Below, piece by piece: positions 11,200-20,725 of a stretch of DNA of 64,000 bases (the first letter of the stretch is position 1; every line of letters starts with the position of its first letter). Source of the DNA: Bathynomus jamesi (taxonomy: Eukaryota > Arthropoda > Malacostraca > Isopoda > Cirolanidae); assembly GCA_023014485.1 (NCBI GenBank), contig JAJOZX010007469.1, forward strand, positions 162,270 through 226,269. The letters are read 5' to 3'. Below the pieces are notes generated by a model that saw only the letters and a list, made by a program, of their open reading frames with translations, was not told the origin of the DNA and ran no database searches. The position numbers and the translations under genes were made by a program.

Positions 11200-11400
11200 T
11201 CGTGTCAGCAGGAGTTCTATCCAGCGAATTCTAAAGAAATGTCATTTCCACCCCTGCAACGTCTAGCTGGTTCGGAGGTTATTTCCGATGATACAAACCG
11301 GCGACGGGTGGAGTACTGTCACTGGTTCTTGCAGCAACGCCCTCGAATCCTTTAGATCATATTCAGTGACGAGGTGATATTCCACCTCACAAACATTGAG
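11200..11400 (+). pseudogene. mariner-family transposase fragment
   Basis: Reads IQRILKKCHFHPC, then after frame shifts DDTNRRRVEYCHWFLQQRPR and FSDEVIFHLTN. These are the end of the helix-turn-helix region and the block around the first catalytic Asp. Stops interrupt it. It matches the fragment at 6842-7290. The 11400-11700 stretch after it is AT-rich and holds nothing I recognise. Confidence 0.75.
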
Positions 11401-11759
11401 TTGGAAATCCATTTTTCATTTCCGCCTCAAATGAGAACTTATTTAATAATCAATATAAATTATAAAATTATAAAAGCTAAAAGATAAAGATAAAGATAAT
11501 ATTGTAAAAATATAATTTCAAATAAAGGTTGGAACTACTGTAACTCTCAAAACATTTAATTTTATCATATCAACATTTTTTTTCTACTTTAAAATGAAAT
11601 GAAGATAGGTCACACTAAATGGATTATACAATACTTATCAAATAATTATTGAATGAAATCAGCCATTTAATGTATTCTTAATATTATCATACATGTTAAT
11701 TCAAAATGTAAATTAACGATCTTCTTCTTTTTCTTCCTCAGCATAATTAATCGCATTTT

Positions 11760-12530
11760 TTATATGGGGTCGCTGGTTAAGGTGAGTCGCCTCCATCTTG
11801 GTCTGTCGTACACCATATCCTCCTCCAAATTCTTCTCCCGTAAGTCCGCTCTGACACAATCCTTCCATCTCTTCTTCGGTCTTCCTCTTCTTCGCCCACC
11901 CGGCATCTCCATCACCATCACCCTACGTCCGACATAATCTTCATCTCGCCTCATCACTTGCCCATACCATCTCATTCTTGCCTCCTGTATCGTCTTTAAT
12001 GCCTCTGCCACCTTCAGAGTTCCTCTAATATACTCATTCCTGATCCTATCCTCTCTTTTTACACCACACATCCATCGCAACATCCTAATCTCTACTACAT
12101 CCATTTTGTTCTCATCTGTCTTCTTCATAGGTAATGCCTCCGTTCCATACAACATTGCTGGTCTCACCACAGTTTTATATACCTTTCCTTTCAACTTCAC
12201 TGGCACCTTTCTATCGCGCAAGACACCCGACATTTCTCTCCAATTCTTCCACCCAGCTTGCACTCTATTATTAATTTCTTTCTCCACATCTTCCTCATCC
12301 ATTAACGAGCCCAAGTACTTAAATCGGTTTACTCTTTTTATCACTTCTCCATTCATTACCATCTCATTTTCCTGATCCTCATGTAAGCCACACCGTAAGT
12401 ATTCAGTCTTCCTTCTGCTTATTTTCATCTCTCTATTTTCCAACGCTCCTCTCCAACTCCCTAACTTCTGTTCCATCTCCTCCTTTGTCTCGCACACAAT
12501 GCTATATCGTCTGCGTAAAGCATACTCCAT
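11760..12530 (-). pseudogene. RTE-like RT C-terminal region
   Basis: 256 codons, clear RTE-type C-terminus: NRFKYLGSLM, YKTVVRPAMLYGTEALPM, IRMLRWMCGVKREDRIRN, MRWYGQVMRRDEDYVGRRV, GRRRGRPKKRWKDCV. One frame over, at about 12500-12515, the sequence encodes SMLYADDIALC, the catalytic YADD motif, so a frameshift lies just after it. The nominal start methionine is therefore not real. A (CT)n tract at 12537-12568 replaces the codons just upstream of the YADD block. Confidence 0.85.
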
Positions 12531-12531
12531 G

Positions 12532-12574
<43 letters not shown>

Positions 12575-12575
<1 letters not shown>

Positions 12576-12762
12576 TCTGTCAGCATTTCTATCACTATAT
12601 TAAAGAGAAACGGGCTAAGCGCAGATCCTGATGCAACCCAACTCTTACTTCAAAACTGTCCGTCTCTCCCAGACAGCTCCTAACCGTCGCATGTACATCT
12701 CTATACATTTCCTGTATCAGTCTGACATATTTTTCCGGTACCATCTTCTGTCTAAGGCTTCT
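12575..12762 (-). pseudogene. RTE-like RT middle segment
   Basis: Encodes RQKMVPEKYVRLIQEMYRDV and GLHQDLRLARFSLI, the latter a decayed form of the GxxQGSxLSPxLF motif. It is contiguous with the C-terminal frame across the (CT)n tract. The upstream residues of this open frame are MULE terminal sequence. Confidence 0.8.
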
Positions 12763-12850
12763 CTGCCCCGGCGGAAAATAACCACCCAGGAAAAAACCCA
12801 CCCGGAAAAAAACCACCGTTGGAAAAATCACTCAGAGCACAAAGTAAAAT

Positions 12851-12990
12851 CAATTCATTATAAAATAAATTAAATTAAATCAAAATTGATTCAGTTAAGT
12901 TTAATTTGCCTAAGTGGAAAAAAACCACCTTTATAAAATAAATTAAATAAAATCAAAATTGATTCATTTTAAGTTTAATTTGCCTAAGTG
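12851..12990 (+). repeat. Tandem duplication near MULE 5' end
   Basis: A block of AAATCAAAATTGATTCA and TAAGTTTAATTTGCCTAAGT is present twice, about 85 bp apart, separated by a TIR-like GGAAAAAAACCACC. Confidence 0.8.
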
Positions 12991-13057
12991 GCAACATTTG
13001 TTCGTTGGTTAAAAGGAAACCTAAAAGATATTTAGTTTCAGTTACGCTTGGCCCATC

Positions 13058-13297
13058 ATGGAGTTCATACAGTCAAATAAAGGTGGATTTAAATTGTGTT
13101 TTGAAGACTATGTCTACGTTAAGCAAAAAGACTTAGCAAATGATGTAACATCGTACGAGTGTGTACATCGTCGTGCCAATTCGCAGTGCAAAGCGCGGGT
13201 AAAAGTGAAAGATAGTGAAATTGTTGAAAGACTAAATGCACATACACATGGAGCGGATCCAAGTAATGTTCAAACTCTTAGTGCTTTACAAAAATGA
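13058..13297 (+). CDS. FLYWCH zinc-finger protein of the MULE
   Basis: 79 codons starting at the first ATG after the 5' terminal repeats. FLYWCH pattern: FKLCFEDYVYVKQKD, then a Cys in YECVHRR, a Cys in SQCKARVKV and His-x-His in AHTHGAD. The domain binds DNA. The last codons overlap the ATG of the transposase frame (13294), so it is either the N-terminal exon of the transposase or separated from it by a frameshift; families with FLYWCH fused to the transposase make the latter likely. Confidence 0.75.
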   Translation: MEFIQSNKGGFKLCFEDYVYVKQKDLANDVTSYECVHRRANSQCKARVKVKDSEIVERLNAHTHGADPSNVQTLSALQK

Positions 13298-14440
13298 AAG
13301 CTAAAGCGAAAACCACGCACGACACTCCTCAGCAAATAATTGCACAAGAAATTGAAGGAATTGATAACGAAGCGGCAGCGAAACTCCCAACTATCAAGCA
13401 CTTAAAAAGAAACCTCAGGCAGTGTAGACAAAGAAGTCAGAATTCTATCCCTTTGCCACTAACTACCGAAGATCTCGTAATTCCAGACGAATTCAAGGTT
13501 ACTGAAGATAATGAAAATTTTCTTTTGTATGACTCTGGTCCGATAGGTCAAAGACTTTTGATATTTGGTACTTATAAGAATCTATCGTATCTTGAATCTC
13601 ATAAAGATTGGTTTATGGATGGAACATTCAGTGTAACTCCATCTCTGTTTACACAAGTATATACTATACATACTTTTATTAATGGACGTGCAACACCTTG
13701 TATTTATTCCCTTTTACCTAATAAAACCGAAGTCACTTACACGCTACTGCTTGAAAAAATTAAAAATCTCAATGGAAATTTAAAGCCAACTAGCGTTATG
13801 GTAGATTTTGAAAAGGCCATGCATAAAATATAAAATCAGTATTTCCCGAAACAGAAATTAAAGGTTGTTTCTTTCACCTATGTCAAAACATCTATAGAAA
13901 AATTCAGGATGCAGGACTTTCACAATTATATGCTATCAGTCCGGATTTTTCTCTAAAAATGCGCAGGATTTCTGCTTTAGCTTTTGCCCGCCAGATTATG
14001 TATTTGAAGCATTTGAAACACTTGCTGATGATTTCCCTGAAGATGCAAATTGCATCCTGGATTATTTCGAGGATACCTACGTTGGGAGACCAAACAGAAG
14101 GAGCAGGAGACATCCAGTATTTGATATCAATATATGGAATATGTATACGAGAGCTAAAAGTGACCTCCCAAAGACCAACAATGCCATCGAAGGTTGGCAT
14201 AGAAGTTTTCAAGCAAGTATTGAATGCTCCCATCCGAATATTTGGGTCTTTTTAAAAAGCATTCAAAAAGAGCAGGCATTGCAAGAAGTTTATATGGTAC
14301 AGGCTTGCGCTGGTCATCTTCCAACAACGCAGAAGAAGTACAAAGATGCAGCAACTCGCATTAGACACATTGTTAGCAGCTTTGAAGATCGCTCTCTTTT
14401 AGACTTTTTACGGGGCATTGCTTATAACCTAAGCTTTTAA
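13294..14440 (+). pseudogene. MULE transposase, one main frameshift
   Basis: 13294-13833 encodes a pre-catalytic region, then DWFMDGTFSVTP (first catalytic Asp) and SVMVDFEKAMHKI (second Asp). A frame break near 13830 leads to GCFFHLCQNIYRKIQ (the Cys-x-x-His block), a second break near 13975 to PDYVFEAFETLADDFPEDAN, and on to KTNNAIEGWHRSFQ (third acidic residue, Glu) with the stop at 14438-14440. All three acidic residues remain, so inactivation is recent. Enzyme: cut-and-paste transposase, 8-10 bp duplications in the family. Confidence 0.8.
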
Positions 14441-14730
14441 CTTATTAAATGTTTGTTTAAATGGCGCTAGGACAGTTTGCCTACGGACAATTTGCCTACG
14501 GACAGTTTGCCTACGGACAGTTTGCCTACGGACAATTTGCCTACGGACAGTTTGCCTACGGACAGTTTGCCTACTGGACAGTTTGCCTACTGGACATTAT
14601 GCCTATGGACACCATGCCTATGTGGTATATTTATCCTTACCTTATTTAACTTATTTAACTTATTTAACTTCAGATTCATGCAAAAGAATTAATTCAAAAT
14701 TAAAATGTGTTGTTGCCCTTAATAGCATAA

Positions 14731-14916
14731 ATGTCTGAAAATATATCAAGTAAGAAAGGGAAACAGAAGTTTTCACATAATGGATATTTGTATGTGTTTG
14801 ATAAATGTAGCAAGCGCGACCCTTCGTTACTTTTTTGGCGGTGCGAGCAAAAGAGTCAGTGTATTATAAGGTGTGTATATATAATATGGGTACTTTTCCG
14901 TTATCTGCCCCCTTGA
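14731..14916 (+). pseudogene. FLYWCH fragment, left arm of FB1
   Basis: 61 codons beginning MSENISSKKGKQKFSHNGY. Then LYVFDKCSKRD, FWRCEQKSQC and IIRC, the aromatic/Cys spacing of a FLYWCH finger; it ends in unrelated sequence before the distal His pair. It differs from the host MULE's finger, so FB1 derives from a different MULE. Confidence 0.75.
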
Positions 14917-15094
14917 CGATTGGTTAGGTTAAGTCGTGATATTTTCGTTAAAACTAACGAAAATATCACGACTTAACCTAACCAATCGTCAAGGGCGTAC
15001 AGTTGACCTAACCGGGCAGTGACGATTGGTTAGGTTAAGTTGTGATATTTTTGATAGTTTTAATGAAAATATCATGACTGAACCTAACCAATCG
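14917..15094. repeat. Central foldbacks of FB1
   Basis: Two small palindromes built on GATTGGTTAGGTTAAGTCGTG and GATATTTTCGTTAAAAC, separated by GGGCGTACAGTTGACCTAAC. The same modules occur in the element at 19963-20873. Confidence 0.8.
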
Positions 15095-15280
15095 TCAATG
15101 GGGCAGATAACGGAAAAGTACCCATATTATATATACACACCTTATAATACACTGACTCTTTTGCTCGCACCGCCAAAAAAGTAACGAAGGGTCGCGCTTG
15201 CTACATTTATCAAACACATACAAATATCCATTATGTGAAAACTTCTGTTTCCCTTTCTTACTTGATATATTTTCAGACAT
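15095..15280 (-). pseudogene. FLYWCH fragment, right arm of FB1
   Basis: Inverted twin of the frame at 14731-14916; the two translations differ only at the last residue, so the arms are nearly identical here. Confidence 0.75.
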
Positions 15281-15520
15281 TTATGCTATTAAGGGCAACA
15301 ACACATTTTAATTTTGAATTAATTCTTTTGCATGAATCTGAAGTTAAATAAGTTAAATAAGTTAAATAAGGTAAGGATAAATATACCACATAGGCATGGT
15401 GTCCATAGGCATAATGTCCAGTAGGCAAACTGTCCAGAAGGCAAACTGTCCAGTAGGCAAACTGTCCAGTAGGCAAACTGTCCGTAGGCAAACTGTCCGT
15501 AGGCAAACTGTCCGGCCACG

Positions 15521-15622
15521 GTTTAAATGACAATTTTAAGCTTCTTTACTTGGTTTTACTTGGTTGGATTCCTTGATTTCTAACTTATTAAATGTTTGTT
15601 TAAATGACAATTTTAAGCTTCT
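15521..15622 (+). repeat. 74-bp tandem duplication in MULE 3' region
   Basis: GTTTAAATGACAATTTTAAG followed by CTTCTTTA occurs at 15521 and again at 15595. The left flank of FB1 (14437-14462) matches the sequence before the second copy. Confidence 0.8.
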
Positions 15623-15747
15623 TTAATGTCGTCCAATAAATCATTTTTATCATTACTGTTATTTTCCCTTCGGTGGATTTTTTCCACGGTGGTTTTTTTC
15701 CGGGTGGGTTTTTTCCTGGGTGGTTATTTTCCGCCGGGGGCTTTTTT

Positions 15748-16340
15748 CCTAGACCCCTTGAGACCATGTCGTAAGCCTTCTCTAAATCTATAAATACCAT
15801 ATGCATCGGTCTCTGTCCCTCCCTGTACCTCTCAATCACCTGGCGTAAGGCAAATACTGCATCCATGGTTCCTCTACCCGGCATGAATTCGTACTGCTCC
15901 TCTGCTATGTCAACTTCATCTTTCAATCTTCCGTCCACGAAACGCTCCTATATCTTCATGGTGTGTGACATGAGCTTAATCCCTCTATAGTTATCACAGT
16001 CCTGCACATCCCCCGTCTCCTTATAGATTGGCACCACAACACTGCTACGCCACTCATCGGGAATCACCTCCTGTTCAAACAGTTTCTCCATTAGATCCCA
16101 TGGTAAATCAATACCTTCCTCTCTTAATGCCTTCCATGCCTCTGCAGGTATCTTATCTGGTCCAGCTGCCTTACCATTCTTCATCTTCGCCAACTCCCTC
16201 ACCACTTCACTCCTCTCCATTCTTCCCGTCATCCCTTCATTTGGTTGCCCGTCCTCCCAGAATATCCTGTCATTCTCTTCATTCAGCAGCCACTCGAAAT
16301 ATTCTCTCCATCTGGTTTGTATGTCTTCTTCCTCTTCCTT
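15748..16340 (-). pseudogene. RTE-like RT N-terminal half
   Basis: Two frames. 15948-16232 and upstream codons read EEDIQTRWREYFEWLLNEEN and KMKNGKAAGPDKIPAEAWK, then DEWRSSVVVPIYKETGD and CDNYRGIKLMSH. After a frame break, 15748-15938 gives EEQYEFMPGRGTMDAVFALR and HMVFIDLEKAYDMV, the first catalytic Asp. These are the fingers and first palm motifs of RTE RTs. The frame then runs into MULE terminus, which marks the insertion point. Confidence 0.85.
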
Positions 16341-16402
16341 CCTTCCTTCCTTTCTTTCTTCCTTTCTTCCTTCCTTCCTTCCTTTCTTTCTTCCTTTCTT
16401 GT
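16330..16402. repeat. (CCTT)n microsatellite
   Basis: Imperfect CCTT/CTTT tetranucleotides, between the RTE-like 5' truncation point and R1. Confidence 0.95.
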
Positions 16403-16404
16403 AT

Positions 16405-17221
16405 ATTAACGATAATTCTTTAAAATCTTTTTCTGTACCAATTAAATCAAATATATTTTCCCATGCAAAGACTTAGAATTTCTTTTAATTACTTGTAAAA
16501 AGTATATCATTTTGTCGGAGTTGAAGTACCACCTCGTGTGTTTATTATTAACGTACGTATTTATTTGTTAGGGTTTTATCCCCCCCAAAAATAATGAAGT
16601 AAAGAATAAATCCAAATAATTGGGATATTTTTATTGCTAGAAATATAAAATTTACAAAGTGGAAAAACTTAAAATTTAGAAATTAATTTTGTATTTAATA
16701 TTTTTCAATTACAAAAACTTAGTTAATAATTTCAGTTGAATTTCGTAAAATTACAATAACTAAAAAAGTTTAATAACTTTCACGGGGTAACTAACAACTT
16801 TTTTTTGTCTTAAACCAATAAAGTTTTAGTGTTGGTGTCAAGACTGAGGTGGATAAAAGAAAAATGAAGAATAATGAACAGGAAATAAGAGGAGGTAAAG
16901 GCTACAAATAATCTGCGAATCTCTTTCGCGAAGGAGAGGAACTCCTCCGATTCAGCTGCGTGCAATTTCAGGATTCAAACTGAAAAGCCTGCAACCCCCA
17001 AATATGTGACGAACAAACCCTCTTGTAAACATGGCAAAAGGAGTCCAGCGAAAGAGCGTCAGCATCGCCCGCAAGACATGAGAACACTTATTTCTTCTGC
17101 GAGGCCAAATTCCAAAAATAAAGAAAGATCAGGAAAGGAGAATAAAACTCAACATACCAAATTTAACACGAATATACAATATTACTCATTCACAAATAAA
17201 ACCGTTACAGTTCAATATATA
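16405..17221 (+). repeat. R1 repeat, copy d
   Basis: Starts GTATATTAACGATAATTCT, which is also the (reversed) edge of the copy near 42070, suggesting a true R1 end. Contains the P-module with TTTCACGGGGTAACTAA; stops at a mariner MITE. Confidence 0.75.
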
Positions 17222-17493
17222 TCGAGTGATTCATAAGTCTGTTACCACTGTAATGGTGAAATATTTTCTGTGTTTCAGATTGTTGATGTGTGAAAATATG
17301 GGGTATGGTCAAGGATAGGGTATATGCAACAAAACCTCGTAATGTCAATGATTTAAAAGAAAGAATTTCCACTCTTAATTTCCAATGTGTAATTGCGTAA
17401 AAATAACCTCAAATAAAAAAACATCACAAGTTACTGTGGTTTGTAGTTATTTTTATTCACCATTACAGTGGTAACAGACTTATGAATCACCCT
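17222..17493. mobile_element. mariner-type deletion derivative
   Basis: Left GAGTGATTCATAAGTCTGTT and right (reversed) CAGGGTGATTCATAAGTCTG are inverted ends continuing through ACCACTGTAATGGTGAA. The interior encodes KPRNVNDLKERI, a mariner transposase C-terminal motif. TA-rich flanks. About 270 bp, non-autonomous. Confidence 0.75.
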
Positions 17494-17508
17494 GTATATA
17501 CACATACA

Positions 17509-17549
<41 letters not shown>

Positions 17550-17552
<3 letters not shown>

Positions 17553-17697
17553 GCTGAATTTCACAGTTAAACACGTGAAATGAATGAATGATGCTAACAC
17601 ACAAAGAAAAAGAAAGGCCTTTGGAATCGTTTTTCTTTTTCCTTGTGGTTTGCAGCATTCATTCATTTCACGTGTCTTATTGTGAAATTCATCCCAT
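17550..17697. mobile_element. Palindromic MITE, about 148 bp
   Basis: Left GGGCTGAATTTCACAGTTAA and right (reversed) GGGATGAATTTCACAATAAG, both continuing with CACGTGAAATGAATGAATG. It lies in a TA tract. Frames across it are artefacts. Confidence 0.75.
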
Positions 17698-17740
17698 ATA
17701 TATATATATATATTTCAACTGCAAACAACACAGTATAATT

Positions 17741-18041
17741 AACGTAAAGAACGACGTTTGTATAGAAGAGCGTTCCGCGCAAGATGAGGAGGGAGAACGA
17801 ACAAATGAAAAAATGAGGTAACCACCCGGGAATCGAACCCGGGATCTTCCGATTGCCGGTCAGATATGATGACCACTACACCATGGGCCTCACTCGATCA
17901 GTGTAGTGGTTATCATATCTGACCGGCAATCGGAAGATCCCGGGTTCGATTCCCGGGTGGTTACCTCATTTTTTTCATTTGTTCGTTCTCCCTCCTCATC
18001 TTGCGCGGAACGCTCTTCTATACAAGCGTCGTTCTTTACGT
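17741..18041. mobile_element. Inverted pair of tRNA-derived SINEs (SINE-1)
   Basis: Minus copy 17741-17880 and plus copy about 17901-18041 form a near-perfect palindrome. The plus copy has A box GTGTAGTGGTTATCATATC and B box CCCGGGTTCGATTCCCGGG. An anticodon-like hairpin TCTGA-CCGGCAA-TCGGA can form, but the acceptor stem cannot. Body sequence is shared with 10367-10600. These are SINEs, not tRNA genes. Confidence 0.8.
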
Positions 18042-18045
18042 TATA

Positions 18046-18376
18046 TAATAACCCCGCGGTTTACGAGCACCCCATTTGCGTGGTTTCAGATTAACGCGGT
18101 AAAAAAATATTAAAGTTTTTTATAACAAAAATTACGTTATTACTAATTTTTACATTTTTTTACAGATGAGTTTATTATTTATTTATTTATTTAATTAATA
18201 TTATTATTTTGGGCAGATTATTATTATTATTATTATTATTAATATTATTATTTAAGTTTATTTCATTTTTAGGGTGTCTTAGGTTTAGGGGAGACCGTAC
18301 CTAACACATTGAATTAGATGTTATAGTACCTACAATTTACGCTGAAGGTTCAGGAACTCTTGCGTAAATCGGGGGA
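18046..18376. mobile_element. Tigger/pogo-type MITE
   Basis: Left ATAATAACCCCGCGGTTTACG; right, reversed, CAGTAATCCCCCGATTTACG. Such ends, with TA flanks, are typical of Tigger/pogo MITEs. The AT-rich interior (TTATTATT tracts) has no frame. Confidence 0.65.
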
Positions 18377-18963
18377 TTACTGTGTGTATATATATTATAT
18401 GTATATATGCTAAAAACATAATAACCATGTAAAAACTAAATAAAATAATTAGAAACCCCCAAAATTAAAGTAATAAAAAACTAAAAGCGTTGAGCTATTG
18501 GAGAGAAACTACCGTCATCTTTCAGGCAGTGAAAGAAAACTAAGATTCAAAATTACAGGTATACTGTATTTACTAAAAACTATCATGCTTTAGGCAACTC
18601 GAACCGGTACAATTTATTTAAAAAAAAGAAAAAGGAGACTTTGACAGCTCAAATTTGATCATAAAATCAAGTTGGAAGGTTCCATGTTTTATATTAAAAT
18701 TATCAGTACTTTTTATAATAAAAGATTTGGAGAGTTTACCTTCCTAAAAATTAAAAAGAACTGACTGTAATTAATATCATTATTATGTTCCCTTTCTGAA
18801 CGATGCGTGTGAAAGGCCCAATTTTCATCTGACGTTTTCAAAATATATATTTTTAAAAGATTCGTTAATAAAATAAAATTCACAAACCGAATCGTAAGAA
18901 CTCTCAGGAACATACCCGTAAGGATACCTTCCTTTGGTAGATAAACTGGAGGACAACAACCAA

Positions 18964-18964
18964 T

Positions 18965-18995
<31 letters not shown>

Positions 18996-19013
18996 TATAT
19001 ATATATATATACA
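18964..19013. repeat. (CA)n(TA)n microsatellite inside R1
   Basis: About 14 CA units then a short TA tract, at the second fixed microsatellite position of R1. Confidence 0.95.
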
Positions 19014-20097
19014 TAATGGAACGAATAGATGACGGATAATGAACATCTTCACATGAAGATACAGATAAATGGTATATATCTGACACGTTTGTTATCTTAA
19101 ACATTTATTGATGATATAATTATTTTCTTTCTTAGGAGTTCGATTCCCCCCTAAAAATATGCAGTCAGATAACTCCTTATTCAATTTTTTCTGAAAGAAA
19201 TTTAAAATTTACAAAGTGGAAAAATTTAAAATTTAAAAATTAATTTTGCATTTAATAATTTTCAATTACAAAAATTGAATTAATAATTTCAGTTGAATTT
19301 CGTAAAATTACAATAACTAAAAAAGTTTAATAACTTTCACGGAGTAACTAACAACTTTTGTGTCGTAAAACCAAAAATGTTTCAATGTTGCTGTCGAGAT
19401 TCAGTTGGATAAACGCGAAATGAAGAATGGGGGTACAGGGAAAATTAAAAAATGGAATTAAAGAAGAGGAAACCCTCCATTTCAGTTGCGTACAATTTGG
19501 GAAGGGAAGGGGGAAGGAAAAACAAAATAGCAAATTTAAAATGGATATAAACTCTTTCAGAAAGAAACGAAACTTTTGTACATTAAAACAAATAAATCAT
19601 CGGAAATAGATTCGTAAATTTGAAAACATGGATTGGAAATAATATGTGACAAATACATGACAATCACCACACGAAAATGCGTATAAGCCGTGTGTGTGTG
19701 TCTGGTTATTCAGTGTAACATCCTTCGTCCTTCATTCTTCATCTTCGTGAGGGCATCGAGACAGTGGGTAATTCCACCAAGCTGAAAAATTGGGTCCTTT
19801 TTGAAAAGAGGATTAGGCCGAGACAAATAAATTACGCGCAGCAGGCTCATCACTGTCCCCGAATCTCCAATTCCAAATTGGCTTTGAACTGTTGTTGACC
19901 AGGCCATACCACTTCAAAATATAAATATTTTGCGCATCCAAATAAAAAGTAAAACAAAATTTGGGTCTTTTCCGTTTGGGGGCTAGCAGCGAATTTTAAT
20001 GAAAATCGGTATACTAATGTAGTTTTGGTCACTGATTTCAAAAATAACTTTCTTTTTTTGGAAAAATGAAAAACGGTACTTGAGTTATCTCCCCCCA

Positions 20098-20325
20098 CAC
20101 CAATTTTGACAGAATATTTTTGTTAAAACTAATGAAAATATCACGACTTAACCTAACCAATTATCAAGGGCGTACAGTTGATCTATTATTAATTATAACA
20201 TTGTTTGTTTCTGGAATAGTATTTACTATTTACTAATAGATCAACTGCACGCCCTTGATAATTGGTTAGGTTAAGTCGCGATATTTTCGTTAGTTTTAAC
20301 GAAAATATTCTGTCAAAATTGGTGG
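20098..20325. repeat. Palindrome with TTAGGTTAAG module
   Basis: Arms of about 85 bp around a centre near 20209. They contain CCAATTTTGACAGAATATTT, TCACGACTTAACCTAACCAA and CAAGGGCGTACAGTTGATCT. The same module forms the core of FB1. Confidence 0.85.
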
Positions 20326-20639
20326 TGGTGGTGGGGGGGGGGGAGATAACCCTCAAGTACCTGAAAAACAAACATGTTAGAGCACTTTAAATAATTAATA
20401 TGTGTTTTAACTAGCTTAAACTAGTTACAGAGGATTGTGTTAAATTTAGCCAGTCACAAACTGCTACTGTTTATGAAAAAGTGCTCTAAGTGTGGGAAAG
20501 TGTGTTCCTTTGATAAAAAATACCCAGTTCTTTCGTTGCCAAAAGCGTCGGTCAAACGGTAAAAAGTGCAACTTAAGAAGAACCTTTTTCTGAAGGATCC
20601 CGGCAGATCTGTAAAAGCAGCAGAAAAAATCAAGAATTA

Positions 20640-20725
20640 ATGCCCAGTTAGGTCAATTCAATGCCCGATTAGGTCAACTGAATGCTAGGTTAGGTCAATT
20701 GAATGCCTGGTTAGGTCAACTGTAC
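20640..20725 (+). repeat. 21-bp tandem repeat, four units
   Basis: AATGCCCGGTTAGGTCAACTG-like units repeated four times (20640, 20661, 20682, 20703). The reverse of one unit plus flank is found at 14990-15020 inside FB1. Confidence 0.85.

Larger units (their letters stand above)
14463..15520. mobile_element. Fold-back element FB1
   Basis: Inverted arms of about 460 bp. The outer part of each arm is a tandem array of GGACAGTTTGCCTAC (about 10 units left, 8 right). The left end is GGCGCTAGGACAG and the right end, reversed, CGTGGCCGGACAG. The 8-mer GTTTAAAT flanks both sides (14455-14462 and 15521-15528). Each arm carries the same FLYWCH frame. It sits in the 3' untranslated part of the MULE. 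It resembles elements at 58248 and 59223. Confidence 0.85.
12762..15745 (+). mobile_element. FLYWCH-type MULE (Mutator-like, Phantom-like)
   Basis: Long inverted termini: left CGGCGGAAAATAACCACCCA, GGAAAAAACCCACCC, GGAAAAAAACCACCG; the same series is reversed at 15658-15736. Each arm is thus a set of reiterated 14-17 bp units. Inside are a FLYWCH frame and a MULE transposase with a frameshift, plus a nested fold-back element (14463-15520). It inserted in the RTE-like RT. I could not define its target duplication; the flanks look damaged. FLYWCH-bearing MULEs are known in arthropods. Confidence 0.8.
11760..16340 (-). mobile_element. RTE-like LINE fragment split by a MULE
   Basis: C-terminal RT and tail lie at 11760-12760 and the N-terminal RT part at 15748-16340, both minus strand and in the correct order. 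2.98 kb of MULE sequence (12762-15745) separates them. The protein context breaks inside the DLEKAYD...RQKMVPEKYV region. The 3' end lies just left of 11760 with a short A-rich tail. The endonuclease is missing, so the copy is 5' truncated; its 5' edge abuts a (CCTT)n tract. Confidence 0.85.

Noticed and set aside
14461..14692. Open frames with repeated GQFAY or PTDSL peptides
   Set aside because: They are translations of the 15-bp terminal repeats of FB1 in several frames; no protein-level reason to call genes.
17896..17965. Possible tRNA genes (also 10432-10496, 44350-44430, 46640-46715)
   Set aside because: A and B boxes are present but acceptor stems do not pair and the sequences recur with SINE bodies.
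20640..20725. CRISPR-like array of regular repeats
   Set aside because: Units are directly adjacent without unique spacers; this is an ordinary tandem repeat in a eukaryotic transposon.
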